A stretch of 55,868 bases of DNA from Bacteroidota bacterium (GCA_009908855.1 JAAAOM010000049.1:1-55868), one strand, 5' to 3'; shown: positions 24,657 to 34,359, counted from the first letter of the stretch. Notes: generated by a model not told the origin, from the sequence alone. Translations and numbers: made by a program.

Positions 24657-26363
24657 TCAACGGAAATCCCGTTGATAGTTCAGCATGCTGGCATAAAAGG
24701 AATTCTCTTTGAGGAGTTGAAGATGCGTACCCATTCCAATAAGCTGGCCACGGTGCATTACCAGTACCTGGTCCATCTTTTCCATATCAAGCAGGCGGTG
24801 GGTAATCATTATTACGGTTCGCCCTTTAGCGGCTTCCCGTATGGTATCAAGAACTTTTCTTTCGGTTCCCACATCAAGGTTTGAGGTAGGTTCATCCAAT
24901 ATCCAAATGGGTGCATCTGCACGTAGTGCCATGGCCAATGACAATAACCTTTGTTCACCCCCTGAAAGCCGCTTTCCAAAGTTTCCGGGAGACAGGTCAA
25001 GATCGTCGGTAAAAGCCCCAAGTCCAACCCTTTCAAGCACGCCTTCTAATTGTTGGTCGGTAGCCGAAGGTGCTGCCAAAAGCAGGTTTTCCCGAAGCGA
25101 ACGGTTGAAAATATAAGCGTCCTGAGAAACAACAGAAAATAATGAGCGCAGGTATTCCACATCGAGGTGCCTTATATCGGATTGATCAAGCCGGATTATC
25201 CCGGTTTGTGGATCCCAAAAACGCAACATTAAGTTCACCAGTGTACTTTTTCCACACCCGGTAGGCCCAACAATAGCGATGGTAGATTGTTCCTTGATTG
25301 TAAAACTTATATCCTGCAAAGTAATATGTTCGGTTTTGTACGAAAAAAATATATTTTCAAAAGCAATGTCGTACTTTTTGGGGATTTCCGTGGTAGTTGA
25401 CATATCGTCTTTTTCGTCAGCAGTGTCTGTAATTGCACTAATGCGGGCAGCTGATTCCTGATAGTTTTCGAGGTACAGGAAGGCATTGCCCAGGTTTTGA
25501 ACTGCCTCAAAGCTGCTCAGCACCCCAAGGGTAAGCATGGCGAGCATAACTCCCGGGATGGTGCCCTGCAATACAAGGGGGATGGCCATTACCAGTACAG
25601 CAAACATGCCCAGGTGCGCACCCAGGATGTGCAGTCCCTCAAGCATGCCTGAAATACCCGCATTCTTATGATGGATATTGTCAATCTGTTGCTGAATACC
25701 GGCTAATTCGTCCTTGGTATTTTGTTTTTGCCCAAGCCAAATGACATCCTGTAATCCCGCTAACCTGTCAGCAAAAAAAGCTTTAACATCCGATGTTAAG
25801 GTTACATCTTTACTGCCCGAACCTTTTGCAATCCGAATGGCAATTAATGGTATAATAATTCCGCTGAACGAGAGGGAAACCAAGGTTGCCATGGCCAAAG
25901 AAGGCTCAAAAAACCATAACCCCGTAATGGTAAACAACGATATAACAAATGCTGTTAACGCCGGGGTTAAGATACGCAAAAACGCGTTTTGCAAGGTGTC
26001 AATATTTCCTACTAACCTGGACAGGAGGTCACCCGATTTGCGCCCCATCATCCATGCCAAAGAGAGTGAATCAAGTTTACGGTAAAGTTGGCTGCGCATC
26101 ACAGATAATATCCTAAATGTAAGGTCGTGCGAAACCAAACGCTCGGTATAGCGCACCACAGCCCGGGAAATACCAAAAAACCTTACCGCCGCAGTTACCA
26201 TAAAAAGGTCTACCAGCATAGGACGCTGAGCAGCCCGGGAAATCAAATAACCGGAAGCACTCATCAGGCCAATACCGGTAGCGATGGTGGCAATGGCAAG
26301 TGCCAGGCTCCCTGCAAAGTGTAGTTTATGCCCTTTAATATAAAACAAGAGTTTCCGGATCAT
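24657..26363 (-). CDS. cydC: Thiol reductant ABC exporter subunit CydC
   Basis: A 568-residue ABC half-transporter with six membrane helices (residues 1-310) and an ATPase. Walker A is GPTGCGKSTLVNLMLRFWDP, the signature LSGGEQRLLSLAMALR, and Walker B APIWILDEPTSNLD. CydDC exports glutathione/cysteine or moves heme across the inner membrane and is needed to assemble cytochrome bd. It overlaps cydD by 4 bases (ATGA) and is the last gene of cydABDC. Being next to cydAB supports CydC rather than a drug exporter. Confidence 0.92.
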   Translation of the reverse strand: MIRKLLFYIKGHKLHFAGSLALAIATIATGIGLMSASGYLISRAAQRPMLVDLFMVTAAVRFFGISRAVVRYTERLVSHDLTFRILSVMRSQLYRKLDSLSLAWMMGRKSGDLLSRLVGNIDTLQNAFLRILTPALTAFVISLFTITGLWFFEPSLAMATLVSLSFSGIIIPLIAIRIAKGSGSKDVTLTSDVKAFFADRLAGLQDVIWLGQKQNTKDELAGIQQQIDNIHHKNAGISGMLEGLHILGAHLGMFAVLVMAIPLVLQGTIPGVMLAMLTLGVLSSFEAVQNLGNAFLYLENYQESAARISAITDTADEKDDMSTTTEIPKKYDIAFENIFFSYKTEHITLQDISFTIKEQSTIAIVGPTGCGKSTLVNLMLRFWDPQTGIIRLDQSDIRHLDVEYLRSLFSVVSQDAYIFNRSLRENLLLAAPSATDQQLEGVLERVGLGAFTDDLDLSPGNFGKRLSGGEQRLLSLAMALRADAPIWILDEPTSNLDVGTERKVLDTIREAAKGRTVIMITHRLLDMEKMDQVLVMHRGQLIGMGTHLQLLKENSFYASMLNYQRDFR

Positions 26364-28111
26364 ACCTCCCCTCCTTCTCCTGGCTGTTGCACAAACCTTG
26401 CATAAATTCCTTTCTTGGCAATCAAACTTTCATGATTCCCGGTTTCGGCAATTTGCCCTTTATCAAAAACCATAATTTTATTTGCCCTGTATATGGTTTT
26501 CAACCGATGTGCTATAATGAGTGTGGTGCGTTCTTTTATAAGCTCCGCAGTGGCGGATGCCATTAGCTCTTCACTTTCGGGGTCAAGGTGGGAACTAGGC
26601 TCGTCCATTATCAATACGGGGGCGTCTTTAAGAAATGCCCTGGCAATAGCCAATCGTTGTTTTTCACCACCACTTAACCGTGCAGCATTTTCATTAAGTT
26701 GTGTATGGTAACCCTGCGGAAGGCTGGTAATAAAATGATGCGCACCGGCTTTTATACATGCTTCTTTAACCTGATCAAGGTTTGCCTGTGTATTGGCCAG
26801 CCTAAGGTTTTCAAAAACGCTCATGTTAAAAAAGTGCGGATGTTGTGGGACATAGGCTATAATCCTGTTTCTTTCCTTTTCAGGAATATCCTCCATGGGA
26901 ATTCCATTGATAAGGATTTGTCCCGTACCTGGTTGCAAAAACCCCAAAAGCAAGTATGAAAAGGTTGTTTTTCCTGAACCGGTGTGGCCGGCTATAGCGG
27001 TAAGTTTTCCAGGTTCTACGGAACAATTTACCTTGCGTAAGGCCGGATGTGCCGCATCGGGGTAATAAAAATCGACATGCTTAACATCCATACGAATATT
27101 TTTCTCAGGCAGTTTACATCCCGCAACAGGGTTTGGCTGGCGGTGCATTGTATCCAATATCTGAAACATCTTTTTTGCAGCCGCCGCCCCTTCCATCCCG
27201 GAATGATGATGTTGGCCAAGAGAACGGAAAGGAAGGTAAAATTCGGGGGTGAGCAATAAGATAAAAAGGCCAGCCTGGTAACCCATCATTCCTTCAATTA
27301 AGCGTATACCTACTTGCAGCGCCACCATGGCAATGCTTATGCTGGCAGCCAGCTCCAGCACCATCCCCGAAAGGAAAGCCACCCTCAATACTTTCATGGT
27401 AATGGCACGAAAACCATCACTGGTATCCGAAACAGCCTTTGCCTCTGCGCGGTTCCTGTTAAATATTTTCAGTGTTTTTATCCCCTGCAGCGCATCAAGA
27501 AAATGGGATGACATGGCACTCATCTTGTTCCATTGCAAACTGGTTAGTTTACCAGCCCAGGTACCAATAAGCCACATAAAAAACAGGATAAGGGGAGCAG
27601 TAAGAAATAAAATAAGGCCGCTTAGCCAGTCGTAGAAGAATACAAATACGATAACAACCACCGACAACACCCCAATATGGATGATGGAAGGAATATATTT
27701 TGTAAAGTAATCATCAAGTTTTTCGTCTCCCTCGGTAAGCAGGTTCACCAATTCACCGGTCTTTTCACGTTGGCTAAAGTGCGGGCCTTGGTTTAGTAGG
27801 TGGCCAAATAGCTTACAACGCAAAGCGGACCTTATCCGCACTGTGTTCTGTTGTGCTTTCCTTTCTCTTACCCAGACCAATAATGCCCTGGCAACAAAAG
27901 CGCCTGCCAACAGGTAGAGCATATGGTTTCCCGGGGCTTTGTGCAGCATAAAAACGTCGTTAACGACTACACTAAGCAAATACATCTGAAAAATGATTAT
28001 TGCCGTTAATAAAGCGCTAAGCAGCGCCAAGGAACGCAAATAACCCGGGATTTCCCCCGCCAGTCTGAAGAGCCTTTTTTGTACACTTTCTTTACGCTCT
28101 TGGGATTGCAT
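26360..28111 (-). CDS. cydD: Thiol reductant ABC exporter subunit CydD
   Basis: A 583-residue ABC half-transporter and partner of CydC. Walker A GHTGSGKTTFSYLLLGF, signature LSGGEKQRLAIARAFL, and Walker B APVLIMDEPSSHLD are present, followed by an H-loop IIAHRLKT. It starts at ATG 28111 (MQSQERKESVQKRLF), 20 bases before the cydB stop, so it is translationally coupled to it. Six TM helices occupy about the first 310 residues. Required for mature bd oxidase in organisms studied. Confidence 0.92.
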   Translation of the reverse strand: MQSQERKESVQKRLFRLAGEIPGYLRSLALLSALLTAIIIFQMYLLSVVVNDVFMLHKAPGNHMLYLLAGAFVARALLVWVRERKAQQNTVRIRSALRCKLFGHLLNQGPHFSQREKTGELVNLLTEGDEKLDDYFTKYIPSIIHIGVLSVVVIVFVFFYDWLSGLILFLTAPLILFFMWLIGTWAGKLTSLQWNKMSAMSSHFLDALQGIKTLKIFNRNRAEAKAVSDTSDGFRAITMKVLRVAFLSGMVLELAASISIAMVALQVGIRLIEGMMGYQAGLFILLLTPEFYLPFRSLGQHHHSGMEGAAAAKKMFQILDTMHRQPNPVAGCKLPEKNIRMDVKHVDFYYPDAAHPALRKVNCSVEPGKLTAIAGHTGSGKTTFSYLLLGFLQPGTGQILINGIPMEDIPEKERNRIIAYVPQHPHFFNMSVFENLRLANTQANLDQVKEACIKAGAHHFITSLPQGYHTQLNENAARLSGGEKQRLAIARAFLKDAPVLIMDEPSSHLDPESEELMASATAELIKERTTLIIAHRLKTIYRANKIMVFDKGQIAETGNHESLIAKKGIYARFVQQPGEGGEV

Positions 28112-29105
28112 CGCGGTTTATTCGTCTGGCAAAAACATAATAGCTCCACCCTTGGTATGCCAGCACAATAGGTACAAAAAACAAAGCTACGACACTCATA
28201 ATTTTAAGTGTTAACTCGCTGGATGAAGCGTTATAAATCGTAAGGTTATAGGCCTCGTCCAGGGACGAAGGCATCACGTTCGGAAATAATCCATTAAAGA
28301 CTACCGATGCACCCAGCACAATGGTGAGCGCAATGGCACCAAAAGCATATTTCTGAAGTTTTATACGCATAAAAACAAAGCTGGCAATAAAGCTAAGCAG
28401 GGTAAGTGCAGGCAACGTGCCCGGCACCAATCCAAGTCCTTCAAAAAGCACGGTATTCCAGTATCCCAAAACGGCAAATACCAATGTGATTATTCCAATG
28501 GGCCACCAGAGTGTTTTGGCTATATTCTCGGCGCGCTCCTTTAGGCCATCGGTGGTACGAAGGCTTATAAATAGAGCCCCGTGCAATAAAAAGATAAGTA
28601 CTACTACAAGTCCACCCAACAATGCATAAGGGTTTAATATTGCCAGCAGGTTTCCGGTAAAATTCATATCCTGGCCAATGGGCAGTCCCTGAACAATATT
28701 GGTGAAAGCCACACCCCAAAGCAGGGCTGGTAGCAGGCTACCCCAAAATATAAACTGGTCGGCCGTTTTGCGCCACCATTTTTGAGGCATTTTACTACGA
28801 AACTCAATGCCTATTGCCCTAAATATAAGTGCCAGAAGCATGAGGAACAAAGGAATATAAAAACCGCTAAACAAAGTAGCATACCAATGTGGGAAGGCTG
28901 CAAACATGGCTCCCCCCGCAGTAATTAACCAAACCTCGTTGGCATCCCAAAAAGGGCCAATGGTGTTAATCATCACCCTGCGATCGGTATCGTCCTTGGA
29001 AATAAATGGCATGAGTATGCCCACACCAAAATCAAAACCTTCCAAAACGAAATAACCGATGAAAAGAACCGATATCAACACGAACCATAAAATCTGAAAA
29101 TCCAT
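28092..29105 (-). CDS. cydB: Cytochrome bd ubiquinol oxidase subunit II
   Basis: A 337-residue membrane protein with about eight helices. The start MDFQILWFVLISVLFIGYFV is followed by EGFDFGVGILMPF, and the segments WDANEVWLITAGGAMFAAFP and FRSKMPQKWWR are strong CydB signatures. It forms the second core subunit of the oxygen reductase with CydA. It begins 36 bp after the cydA stop and is overlapped by cydD. Confidence 0.96.
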   Translation of the reverse strand: MDFQILWFVLISVLFIGYFVLEGFDFGVGILMPFISKDDTDRRVMINTIGPFWDANEVWLITAGGAMFAAFPHWYATLFSGFYIPLFLMLLALIFRAIGIEFRSKMPQKWWRKTADQFIFWGSLLPALLWGVAFTNIVQGLPIGQDMNFTGNLLAILNPYALLGGLVVVLIFLLHGALFISLRTTDGLKERAENIAKTLWWPIGIITLVFAVLGYWNTVLFEGLGLVPGTLPALTLLSFIASFVFMRIKLQKYAFGAIALTIVLGASVVFNGLFPNVMPSSLDEAYNLTIYNASSSELTLKIMSVVALFFVPIVLAYQGWSYYVFARRINRDAIPRA

Positions 29106-29141
29106 ATCTCAACAATTTTTTAGTTTTAAAGTAAACCAGGG

Positions 29142-30497
29142 TTAATATGCATGTTCAACATCTTCCTCGGGAACACCCGGTTTTGCAAAACGATGAACAA
29201 GATACACGGCAACGGCAGCCAGCAATCCGTAAATGATTGTGAATAAAATAGTGGTCATAAGCATCGAATTGCTGCTTACATTGGGCGAAACACCATCGCT
29301 GGTTAACATCAGGCCATGTACAAGCCACGGTTGGCGTCCCATCTCAGCAACAATCCATCCAAAGGAATTTGCCAAAAAGGGCAAAAACATGATGATGGTT
29401 GCCAGGCGAAGATACAGCCTGTTAATTTTCAGACTTTTGCGCCACCATAAAACAAGCCCGAATATGGAGAACAGTATAAACAACATGCCCAACCCAACCA
29501 TAAACCTGAAACTCCAGTAAACAATGGCAACGGGGGGCAGATAATCGCCTTGCCCGTATTTTTCCTTATATTCTTTCTGAAGGTTCTTCATTCCTTTTAC
29601 TTCACTGGTAAGGTTATTATAGGCCAAAACGGTTGTCAGGTAAGGCAGCCTCAACTCCCTTATACTAGTTCTGTTTTCTTGGTCAATGATGGCAAAAAGC
29701 GAGAAGCTAGCCGGTTGTTCCGACTCCCATAACCCTTCCATGGCAGCCATTTTCATGGGCTGGTGTTTTACGGTATGCTGTGCATGTTTATGCCCGGTAG
29801 TGGCCACAAGAAGGGCGGCAACCATGGTGAAAACAAGGGCAACCTGTGCCGATTTAATAAATATTTCAGACTGGTTTTTACGCAATATGTGCCAGGCACT
29901 AATACCCAACATAAATAAGCCTCCCGTTGTAAAAGCCGCAATAATGGTGTGTTGGGCCATTACAAGCATTTGCTCATTAAGCATAACAGCAACAAAATCG
30001 TTTAACTCAGCCCGGCCATTGTTTAAAATGTACCCTACAGGCATCTGCATCCAAGCATTTGCAATAATTATCCAAATGGCTGAAAGATTTGAACCAATCG
30101 CTACCAACCAGATGCTCAGCAAGTGTAAACCTTTAGGTAACCTATTCCAACCGAAAAGCCAGACGGCAATGAACGTTGATTCCAGAAAAAATGCCAGCAA
30201 AGCTTCAATGGCCAAAGGGATACCGAAAATATCCCCGACAAAGCGGGAGTATCGGGACCAGGCCATTCCAAACTGAAATTCAAGTACGATACCTGTAACT
30301 ACACCTAATGCGAAGATGATCACAAAAAGCTTTCCGAAAAATTTTGTCAATTTCTTGTAATCGTTGTTGCCTGTACGGTAGTACAAGGTTTGCAAAATGG
30401 CCACCAAAACAGCCAGCCCCATGGTTAAAGGGCTAAAAAAAAAGTGATATACCGTGGTGATGCCAAACTGCCATCTGGCGATTTCTAATACTTCCAT
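29142..30497 (-). CDS. cydA: Cytochrome bd ubiquinol oxidase subunit I
   Basis: A 451-residue heme-bearing subunit that oxidises quinol and reduces oxygen. The b595/d ligand His is in TTVYHFFFSPLTMG near residue 18. The proton-channel Glu residues lie in AIEALLAFFLESTFIAVWLF near 99-107. A further segment, VAEMGRQPWLVHG, contains the conserved GRQPW motif. The quinol-binding Q loop is short compared with the E. coli enzyme, as in many Bacteroidota. A well-matched promoter lies 42-72 bases upstream. With the cbb3 remnants at 15.7-17.4 kb, this is the only terminal oxidase operon seen in the window. Confidence 0.96.
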   Translation of the reverse strand: MEVLEIARWQFGITTVYHFFFSPLTMGLAVLVAILQTLYYRTGNNDYKKLTKFFGKLFVIIFALGVVTGIVLEFQFGMAWSRYSRFVGDIFGIPLAIEALLAFFLESTFIAVWLFGWNRLPKGLHLLSIWLVAIGSNLSAIWIIIANAWMQMPVGYILNNGRAELNDFVAVMLNEQMLVMAQHTIIAAFTTGGLFMLGISAWHILRKNQSEIFIKSAQVALVFTMVAALLVATTGHKHAQHTVKHQPMKMAAMEGLWESEQPASFSLFAIIDQENRTSIRELRLPYLTTVLAYNNLTSEVKGMKNLQKEYKEKYGQGDYLPPVAIVYWSFRFMVGLGMLFILFSIFGLVLWWRKSLKINRLYLRLATIIMFLPFLANSFGWIVAEMGRQPWLVHGLMLTSDGVSPNVSSNSMLMTTILFTIIYGLLAAVAVYLVHRFAKPGVPEEDVEHAY

Positions 30498-30538
30498 ATA
30501 TATTTATTAATATAGTGAGTTTTCAGATTCAAGATACA

Positions 30539-30569
30539 CAAAAATAGGCTATCCCTGCATATGGGCAAA
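30539..30569 (-). promoter_or_regulatory. Bacteroidota-type promoter of cydABDC
   Basis: On the minus strand TTTG (30569-30566), 19 bases, TATTTTTG (30546-30539). This fits the TTTG-N19-21-TAnnTTTG consensus of the phylum's primary sigma factor. The cydA start codon is 42 bases downstream of the -7 element. Confidence 0.75.
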
Positions 30570-30729
30570 TGAAAATTGTTATTTTTTTCTTGGAAGCATA
30601 TAGCCTTGCCCATTAATCAGCCCATAGGAACATTAAGATCAAATAGATATACCTAACATATCGATCTATTGTTAAAATCAGGCTACATAATTTTCGTTTG
30701 ACCTTACATAAACTGTTAGCTTCACGAAA

Positions 30730-31515
30730 TCAAACATGTATTTTTAGTTTGCGTTTGAGTGTGGGTCTTGAGGGAAAAACAGTTTTACGTGCACGTATCT
30801 CGCTGTTGCTCAATACGCACACTCCAAACTTTTTTTTGTGGAATTGCCAGGCAATAACCTGAACAACCGGAAAAAGGGCTAATGGTTTATGAATGATTGT
30901 TATACTGTTGTTATTTAAATCAACATTCTTATGATAACGTTCTTCCATATTCACTTCGGTTAATGCCCGAACAGATTCCATAAATCCTTCCAGCATTACC
31001 TCGTCCTTGCCTTCTTCTTCAATAACACCGGTAAATACAGATTTTTTAAAATCCAACAGGTATAAAATCCTATGTTCAATAGAATGTTGGGAGATGAAAT
31101 TGAATACGCTGATGTGTTTCTGCTGGCCCAGCCTGTATATGCGTGCAATTCGCTGCTCAAGAACGGCCGGATTCCAGGGAAGATCGAGATTAATTAATAT
31201 ATTGCCCCTTTGTAGATTTACACCTACTCCTCCGGCATCGGTTGAAAGGAATACCTTGATTTCCGGGTTATTGGTGAATTCCTCCATAATATAATTCCGT
31301 TGTTTGGCAGGAATATCCCCGTTTAGATAGACATATTTTACCTTATGCTTGTTTAGTAAATCAATAACCAGGTCGAACATGCATTTCCATTGACTGAATA
31401 TTACTATTTTATGAGTATCATCTTCCAACAGATCCTTTAGCAAATCGGATAATTCTCTGATTTTATTGCCATGATTGGTTTTCTGATTAAGAATATAGGT
31501 TGAGTTACTTACCAT
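30730..31515 (-). pseudogene. SNF2-family helicase, C-terminal half only
   Basis: The 261 residues contain the second RecA lobe of an SNF2 ATPase: IVIFSQWKCMFDLVIDLL, YVYLNGDIPAKQRNYI, VFLSTDAGGVGVNLQRGN, INLDLPWNPAVLEQRIARIY and RLGQQKHISVFNFIS. The DEAD-box lobe with Walker A and B is absent. The first residues (MVSNSTYILNQKT) match the linker inside full-length proteins, so the start is internal. The tail (RARKTVFPSRPTLKRKL) is unlike the family. It is a 3' remnant and cannot hydrolyse ATP. Confidence 0.8.
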
Positions 31516-31591
31516 GCCTATGCAATTCAGGCATACAAGTTATTACTGGCGCCTGTAATGCAGAATTAAGGAAAAAAATAAAAGGTCATCA

Positions 31592-31622
31592 TTTGCAAGA
31601 ATAAAAAAAAGAATTACTTTTG
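31592..31622 (+). promoter_or_regulatory. Promoter of tRNA-Asp
   Basis: TTTG (31592-31595), 19 bases, TACTTTTG (31615-31622): a perfect match to the Bacteroidota promoter consensus, about 69 bases before the mature tRNA. Confidence 0.75.
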
Positions 31623-31690
31623 TGTCGCTGTTTACAACGGGGTTGTATCATCTTGTGTGTGGGCATTGCAAAGAAGCTCTAAAAAATAAT

Positions 31691-31764
31691 GGTCTGGTAG
31701 TTCAGTTGGTTAGAATACGTGCCTGTCACGCACGGGGTCGCGGGTTCGAGTCCCGTCCAGACCG
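31691..31764 (+). tRNA. tRNA-Asp(GTC)
   Basis: A 74-base cloverleaf. The acceptor GGTCTGG pairs with CCAGACC, with discriminator G. The anticodon arm is CGTGC-CTGTCAC-GCACG with anticodon GTC, and the T arm contains GGTTCGAGTCC. The CCA end is not encoded. A strong terminator follows at 31770. Confidence 0.97.
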
Positions 31765-31769
31765 CAAAA

Positions 31770-31794
31770 GCCGTCCACAAGGACGGTTTTTTTT
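31770..31794 (+). terminator. Intrinsic terminator after tRNA-Asp
   Basis: CCGTCC-acaa-GGACGG followed by eight T. It lies 6 bases after the tRNA. Confidence 0.88.
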
Positions 31795-31869
31795 ACCCAA
31801 TCTCTTTGTAATCACGCAATACAAGCAATCCCCTTAAATGTTACCCACTCCGCAACATTTACCCTTTTT

Positions 31870-32201
31870 AATCATAAATATGAGGGATATATTGAAACCG
31901 GTAGACCACTAAATAATGTTCCCGTTGTTACTAAAACTGAAATGGGAGGGCATGTAAAAGGTTTCAACACCAATTCGCTGGGTATTTGTTTGATAGGAAA
32001 ATTCGGCAAGTTCACCGAAAACCAACTCAATGCCGCTCTTGAATTAATTACGAACTGAAAAACCAATTCCAGGATATTGAGTTATATCAGCACGCTGATT
32101 CAGACAAACGTAAACCGTTTTGTGCGTGTTTGGATATGGTTCGTTTCAATGAGAATTCCCTGCTTTTTAAGGAGTTGAAAAAAATGATAAAGGGCAATTA
32201 A
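31870..32201 (+). pseudogene. N-acetylmuramoyl-L-alanine amidase (phage-type) remnant, frameshifted
   Basis: The frame at 31873 reads YEGYIETGRPLNNVPV, GGHVKGFNTNSLGICLIGKF and FTENQLNAALEL, then breaks. A second frame (from about 32050) continues YELKNQFQDIELYQHADSD and KRKPFCACLDMVRFN to TAA 32199-32201. This is the Amidase_2 (T7 lysozyme-like) pattern of zinc amidases, which cut the peptide from peptidoglycan. The 5' end with the first zinc His is missing and the reading frame is broken at about 32050. It is a dead gene, possibly left from an integrated element at the tRNA. Confidence 0.75.
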
Positions 32202-32262
32202 AGCAAAAAGTATCGGTCTACCCTACTTATTAGCCTTCCAATATAAAACATCTCGTGCACAA

Positions 32263-32316
32263 TTGCTTTTTCAATATATGTTTATTATATTTGATTGTTC
32301 ACGAATACGTGTACAA
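32263..32316 (+). promoter_or_regulatory. Promoter and palindromic operator of the AbiE operon
   Basis: TTG (32263-32265), 20 bases, TATATTTG (32286-32293) forms the promoter. Directly after it TTGTTCACG-aata-CGTGTACAA (32295-32316) is a near-perfect inverted repeat covering the predicted start point. A further half-site CGTGCACAA lies at 32254-32262. AbiEi antitoxins are known to repress their operon by binding inverted repeats, so this is the probable operator. Confidence 0.7.
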
Positions 32317-32325
32317 TATAATTAG

Positions 32326-33318
32326 ATGAACGAAAAAGAAATCTATACAGCAATTGAAGCTTTGCAAAAGGCTGCCCCTGTAAAGGCTAACTGGTTTGAG
32401 AGCAATAAACCAGCCGGTTACGGTAATTTGTTGATTGAAAACAACAAAAAGAAATACACTTTTACTGTTGAACTTAAAAAAGAACTCCGTACCATAAATA
32501 TTCCCAAACTTGCTGTATTCAAAGAGAATTACAACAATTTTTTGGTGATTGCCAGGGTAATTTATCCGAATATCGGGAAACAATTGCAGGAATTACAAAT
32601 CAATTATGTGGACACCCTGGGCAATATTTTCATACAGCAGGGAGAACTTCTTTTATTGATTAACGGAGACAAAGCTCCGGTTAGAACGGTAAATAATACG
32701 GGCCGGGCATTCAACAAAGCCGGACTCAGGTTTATTTTTAATTTATTGACCCGTGAAGATTTTTTGCAAAAGACCTACCGTGAAATGGCAGTGGAATGTG
32801 AAACAGCCTTGGGAAACATCAATTACATCGTTAAAGATTTACAAGAACAAGGTTACTTGATTAAGAAAAATAAAAAGAATTGGTTGTTAAATAACCGAGA
32901 GGCGCTTATTGTCAAATGGGCTGAAAACTACATTATTAAGCTGCAACCGGATATTCAGATGGGAGCATTCCGGTTTCAGTATCCGGAAGGAATGAAAAAT
33001 TGGATGAATCTGAAAATTGATTATGCCAAAACACATTGGGGCGGTGAACCCGCTGCCGATATACTGACCAATTACCTGCAACCGGCTACTTTAACGCTAT
33101 ATACAAAAGAAAACAGGATTGACCTGGTAAAAAAATACCGGCTTATACCCGATACCAATGGAAACATAAAACTGTTCACAAAATTCTGGAAAACTACAGC
33201 AAAAACCGAAACGGTTCATCCTTTAATTATTTATGCCGATTTAATTGGCATTAGAGACCCACGAACTGTTGAATTGGCAAACATGATATACAATGAGTAC
33301 CTTAAAGAGCAATTTTGA
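32326..33318 (+). CDS. abiEi: AbiEi-family antitoxin (type IV TA)
   Basis: A 330-residue protein. Residues about 70-110 (FLVIARVIYPNIGKQLQELQ, INYVDTLGNIFIQQGELLLL) and a winged-helix region (about 130-200: FIFNLLTREDFLQKTYREMA, YIVKDLQEQGYLI) resemble type IV AbiEi-like antitoxins of Bacteroidota. The C-terminal half (WGGEPAADILTNYLQPATLT, YADLIGIRDPRTVELANMIY) is also typical of the family. It should repress its own promoter and neutralise the downstream nucleotidyltransferase without stable binding. It overlaps that gene by 26 bases. Confidence 0.82.
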   Translation: MNEKEIYTAIEALQKAAPVKANWFESNKPAGYGNLLIENNKKKYTFTVELKKELRTINIPKLAVFKENYNNFLVIARVIYPNIGKQLQELQINYVDTLGNIFIQQGELLLLINGDKAPVRTVNNTGRAFNKAGLRFIFNLLTREDFLQKTYREMAVECETALGNINYIVKDLQEQGYLIKKNKKNWLLNNREALIVKWAENYIIKLQPDIQMGAFRFQYPEGMKNWMNLKIDYAKTHWGGEPAADILTNYLQPATLTLYTKENRIDLVKKYRLIPDTNGNIKLFTKFWKTTAKTETVHPLIIYADLIGIRDPRTVELANMIYNEYLKEQF

Positions 33319-34117
33319 CAATACAATACGAAACAAATTTGGAGATGCCCTGAATAATTTAGAAACGGCATTTCAGGACTTTGATATTGACTATTACCTT
33401 ATAGGCGCATTTGTGCGTGAAGTTTGGACTGACCATATAAAAACCCTGCCGGATAAATGGGCTACAAGAGATATTGATTTTGCCATCTATATTAACGAAC
33501 ATGAACAGTTCGACAATCTCAAACTGCATCTTGTTAAAAAATATAAGTTTAAAGAGCATAAAGAACCGTATCGATTGCTTACTCCCGATAACAATATTGT
33601 TGATTTAATCCCTTTCGGAGGTATTGAACAAAACGGAGAAGTTTTAATAAAAGGGCATAACGTAGTAGCTCTTTCAGTTTTCGGAACGCAAGAAGTAACC
33701 GAAAAAGCAGAGGTTATCGTCGATAATTTCAAAGTAATAACTTTACCTGGCCTGGCAGTACTGAAACTAATATCATGGCATGAAACCGATGACCGGGCTA
33801 AAGACATTGAAGACTTCTATTACATTTTACAGAACTATGCCGATATAGCTACAGACGATTTGTATCTGGAAGAACACCTTCACTTGTTGGAAGAATATGA
33901 TGAAGTTCGGTTCTCCGGGGCACGGTTACCTGGTAAAGAAATGCTGAAAATAATCAAAGCTTCTTCGGAACTGAAAAATCGGGTAACCCAAATCTTATCT
34001 CAACTGATAAAGAATTATATTCCTGAAGATATTGACGTAATGTATGAATCCGAAAAATCCGACATTCAATTCCTAAGGCGTAAATTGGTTAAAGAATTAA
34101 TGGTTGAATTGGAATGA
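33293..34117 (+). CDS. abiEii: AbiEii-like nucleotidyltransferase toxin (type IV TA)
   Basis: A 274-residue nucleotidyltransferase. The active-site pattern is seen in YYLIGAFVREVWTDH and, after a short insert, ATRDIDFAIYI, giving the two Asp of the pol-beta superfamily. Later segments (LPGLAVLKLISWHETDDRAK, DIEDFYYIL) are typical of AbiEii/DUF6036 toxins. AbiEii-type enzymes modify tRNA or bind GTP and stop growth during phage infection. The Gly-Ser of classical enzymes is replaced by Gly-Ala (GAF). It is intact and coupled to AbiEi. Confidence 0.8.
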   Translation: MSTLKSNFDNTIRNKFGDALNNLETAFQDFDIDYYLIGAFVREVWTDHIKTLPDKWATRDIDFAIYINEHEQFDNLKLHLVKKYKFKEHKEPYRLLTPDNNIVDLIPFGGIEQNGEVLIKGHNVVALSVFGTQEVTEKAEVIVDNFKVITLPGLAVLKLISWHETDDRAKDIEDFYYILQNYADIATDDLYLEEHLHLLEEYDEVRFSGARLPGKEMLKIIKASSELKNRVTQILSQLIKNYIPEDIDVMYESEKSDIQFLRRKLVKELMVELE

Positions 34118-34180
34118 GAAATTAATTTAAATGTCACATATTTTGCGCAACATATGTAACAAATTCATTACCCCATTACT

Positions 34181-34205
34181 GGCGCAAGCGTCCTCGCTTG
34201 TGTCC
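34181..34205. repeat. REP-like palindrome
   Basis: GGCGCAAGCG-tcct-CGCTTGTGTCC: CAAGCG/CGCTTG core with partly pairing flanks. I recall this motif as a common RAYT-associated repeat in Bacteroidota. Its sequence differs from the REPs around the RAYT gene at 8.4 kb. Confidence 0.5.
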
Positions 34206-34336
34206 GATACTTTCGTACTAATAATAATTTTAATATTTTAGATCGAACCAATCCCGGTAGCCGGATAAACAAACATTTCCAATATGTTGAATTCCGGCTT
34301 CCGTTTTTTTGAGTTCGTGAATCGTTAATAGTCACT

Positions 34337-34359
34337 TGAGCGCGTTTGTAACGCGTTCA
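34337..34359. repeat. Short hairpin repeat
   Basis: TGAGCGCGTT-tgt-AACGCGTTCA, ten pairs including one G-T. Function unknown; REP-like. Confidence 0.45.

Noticed and set aside
31622..31837. 71-codon ORF over the tRNA-Asp gene
   Set aside because: It reads through the tRNA and its terminator; the RNA structure fully explains the sequence.
31870..32201. Functional amidase with programmed frameshift
   Set aside because: The 5' end with the first zinc ligand is missing and no slippery heptamer is present at the break.
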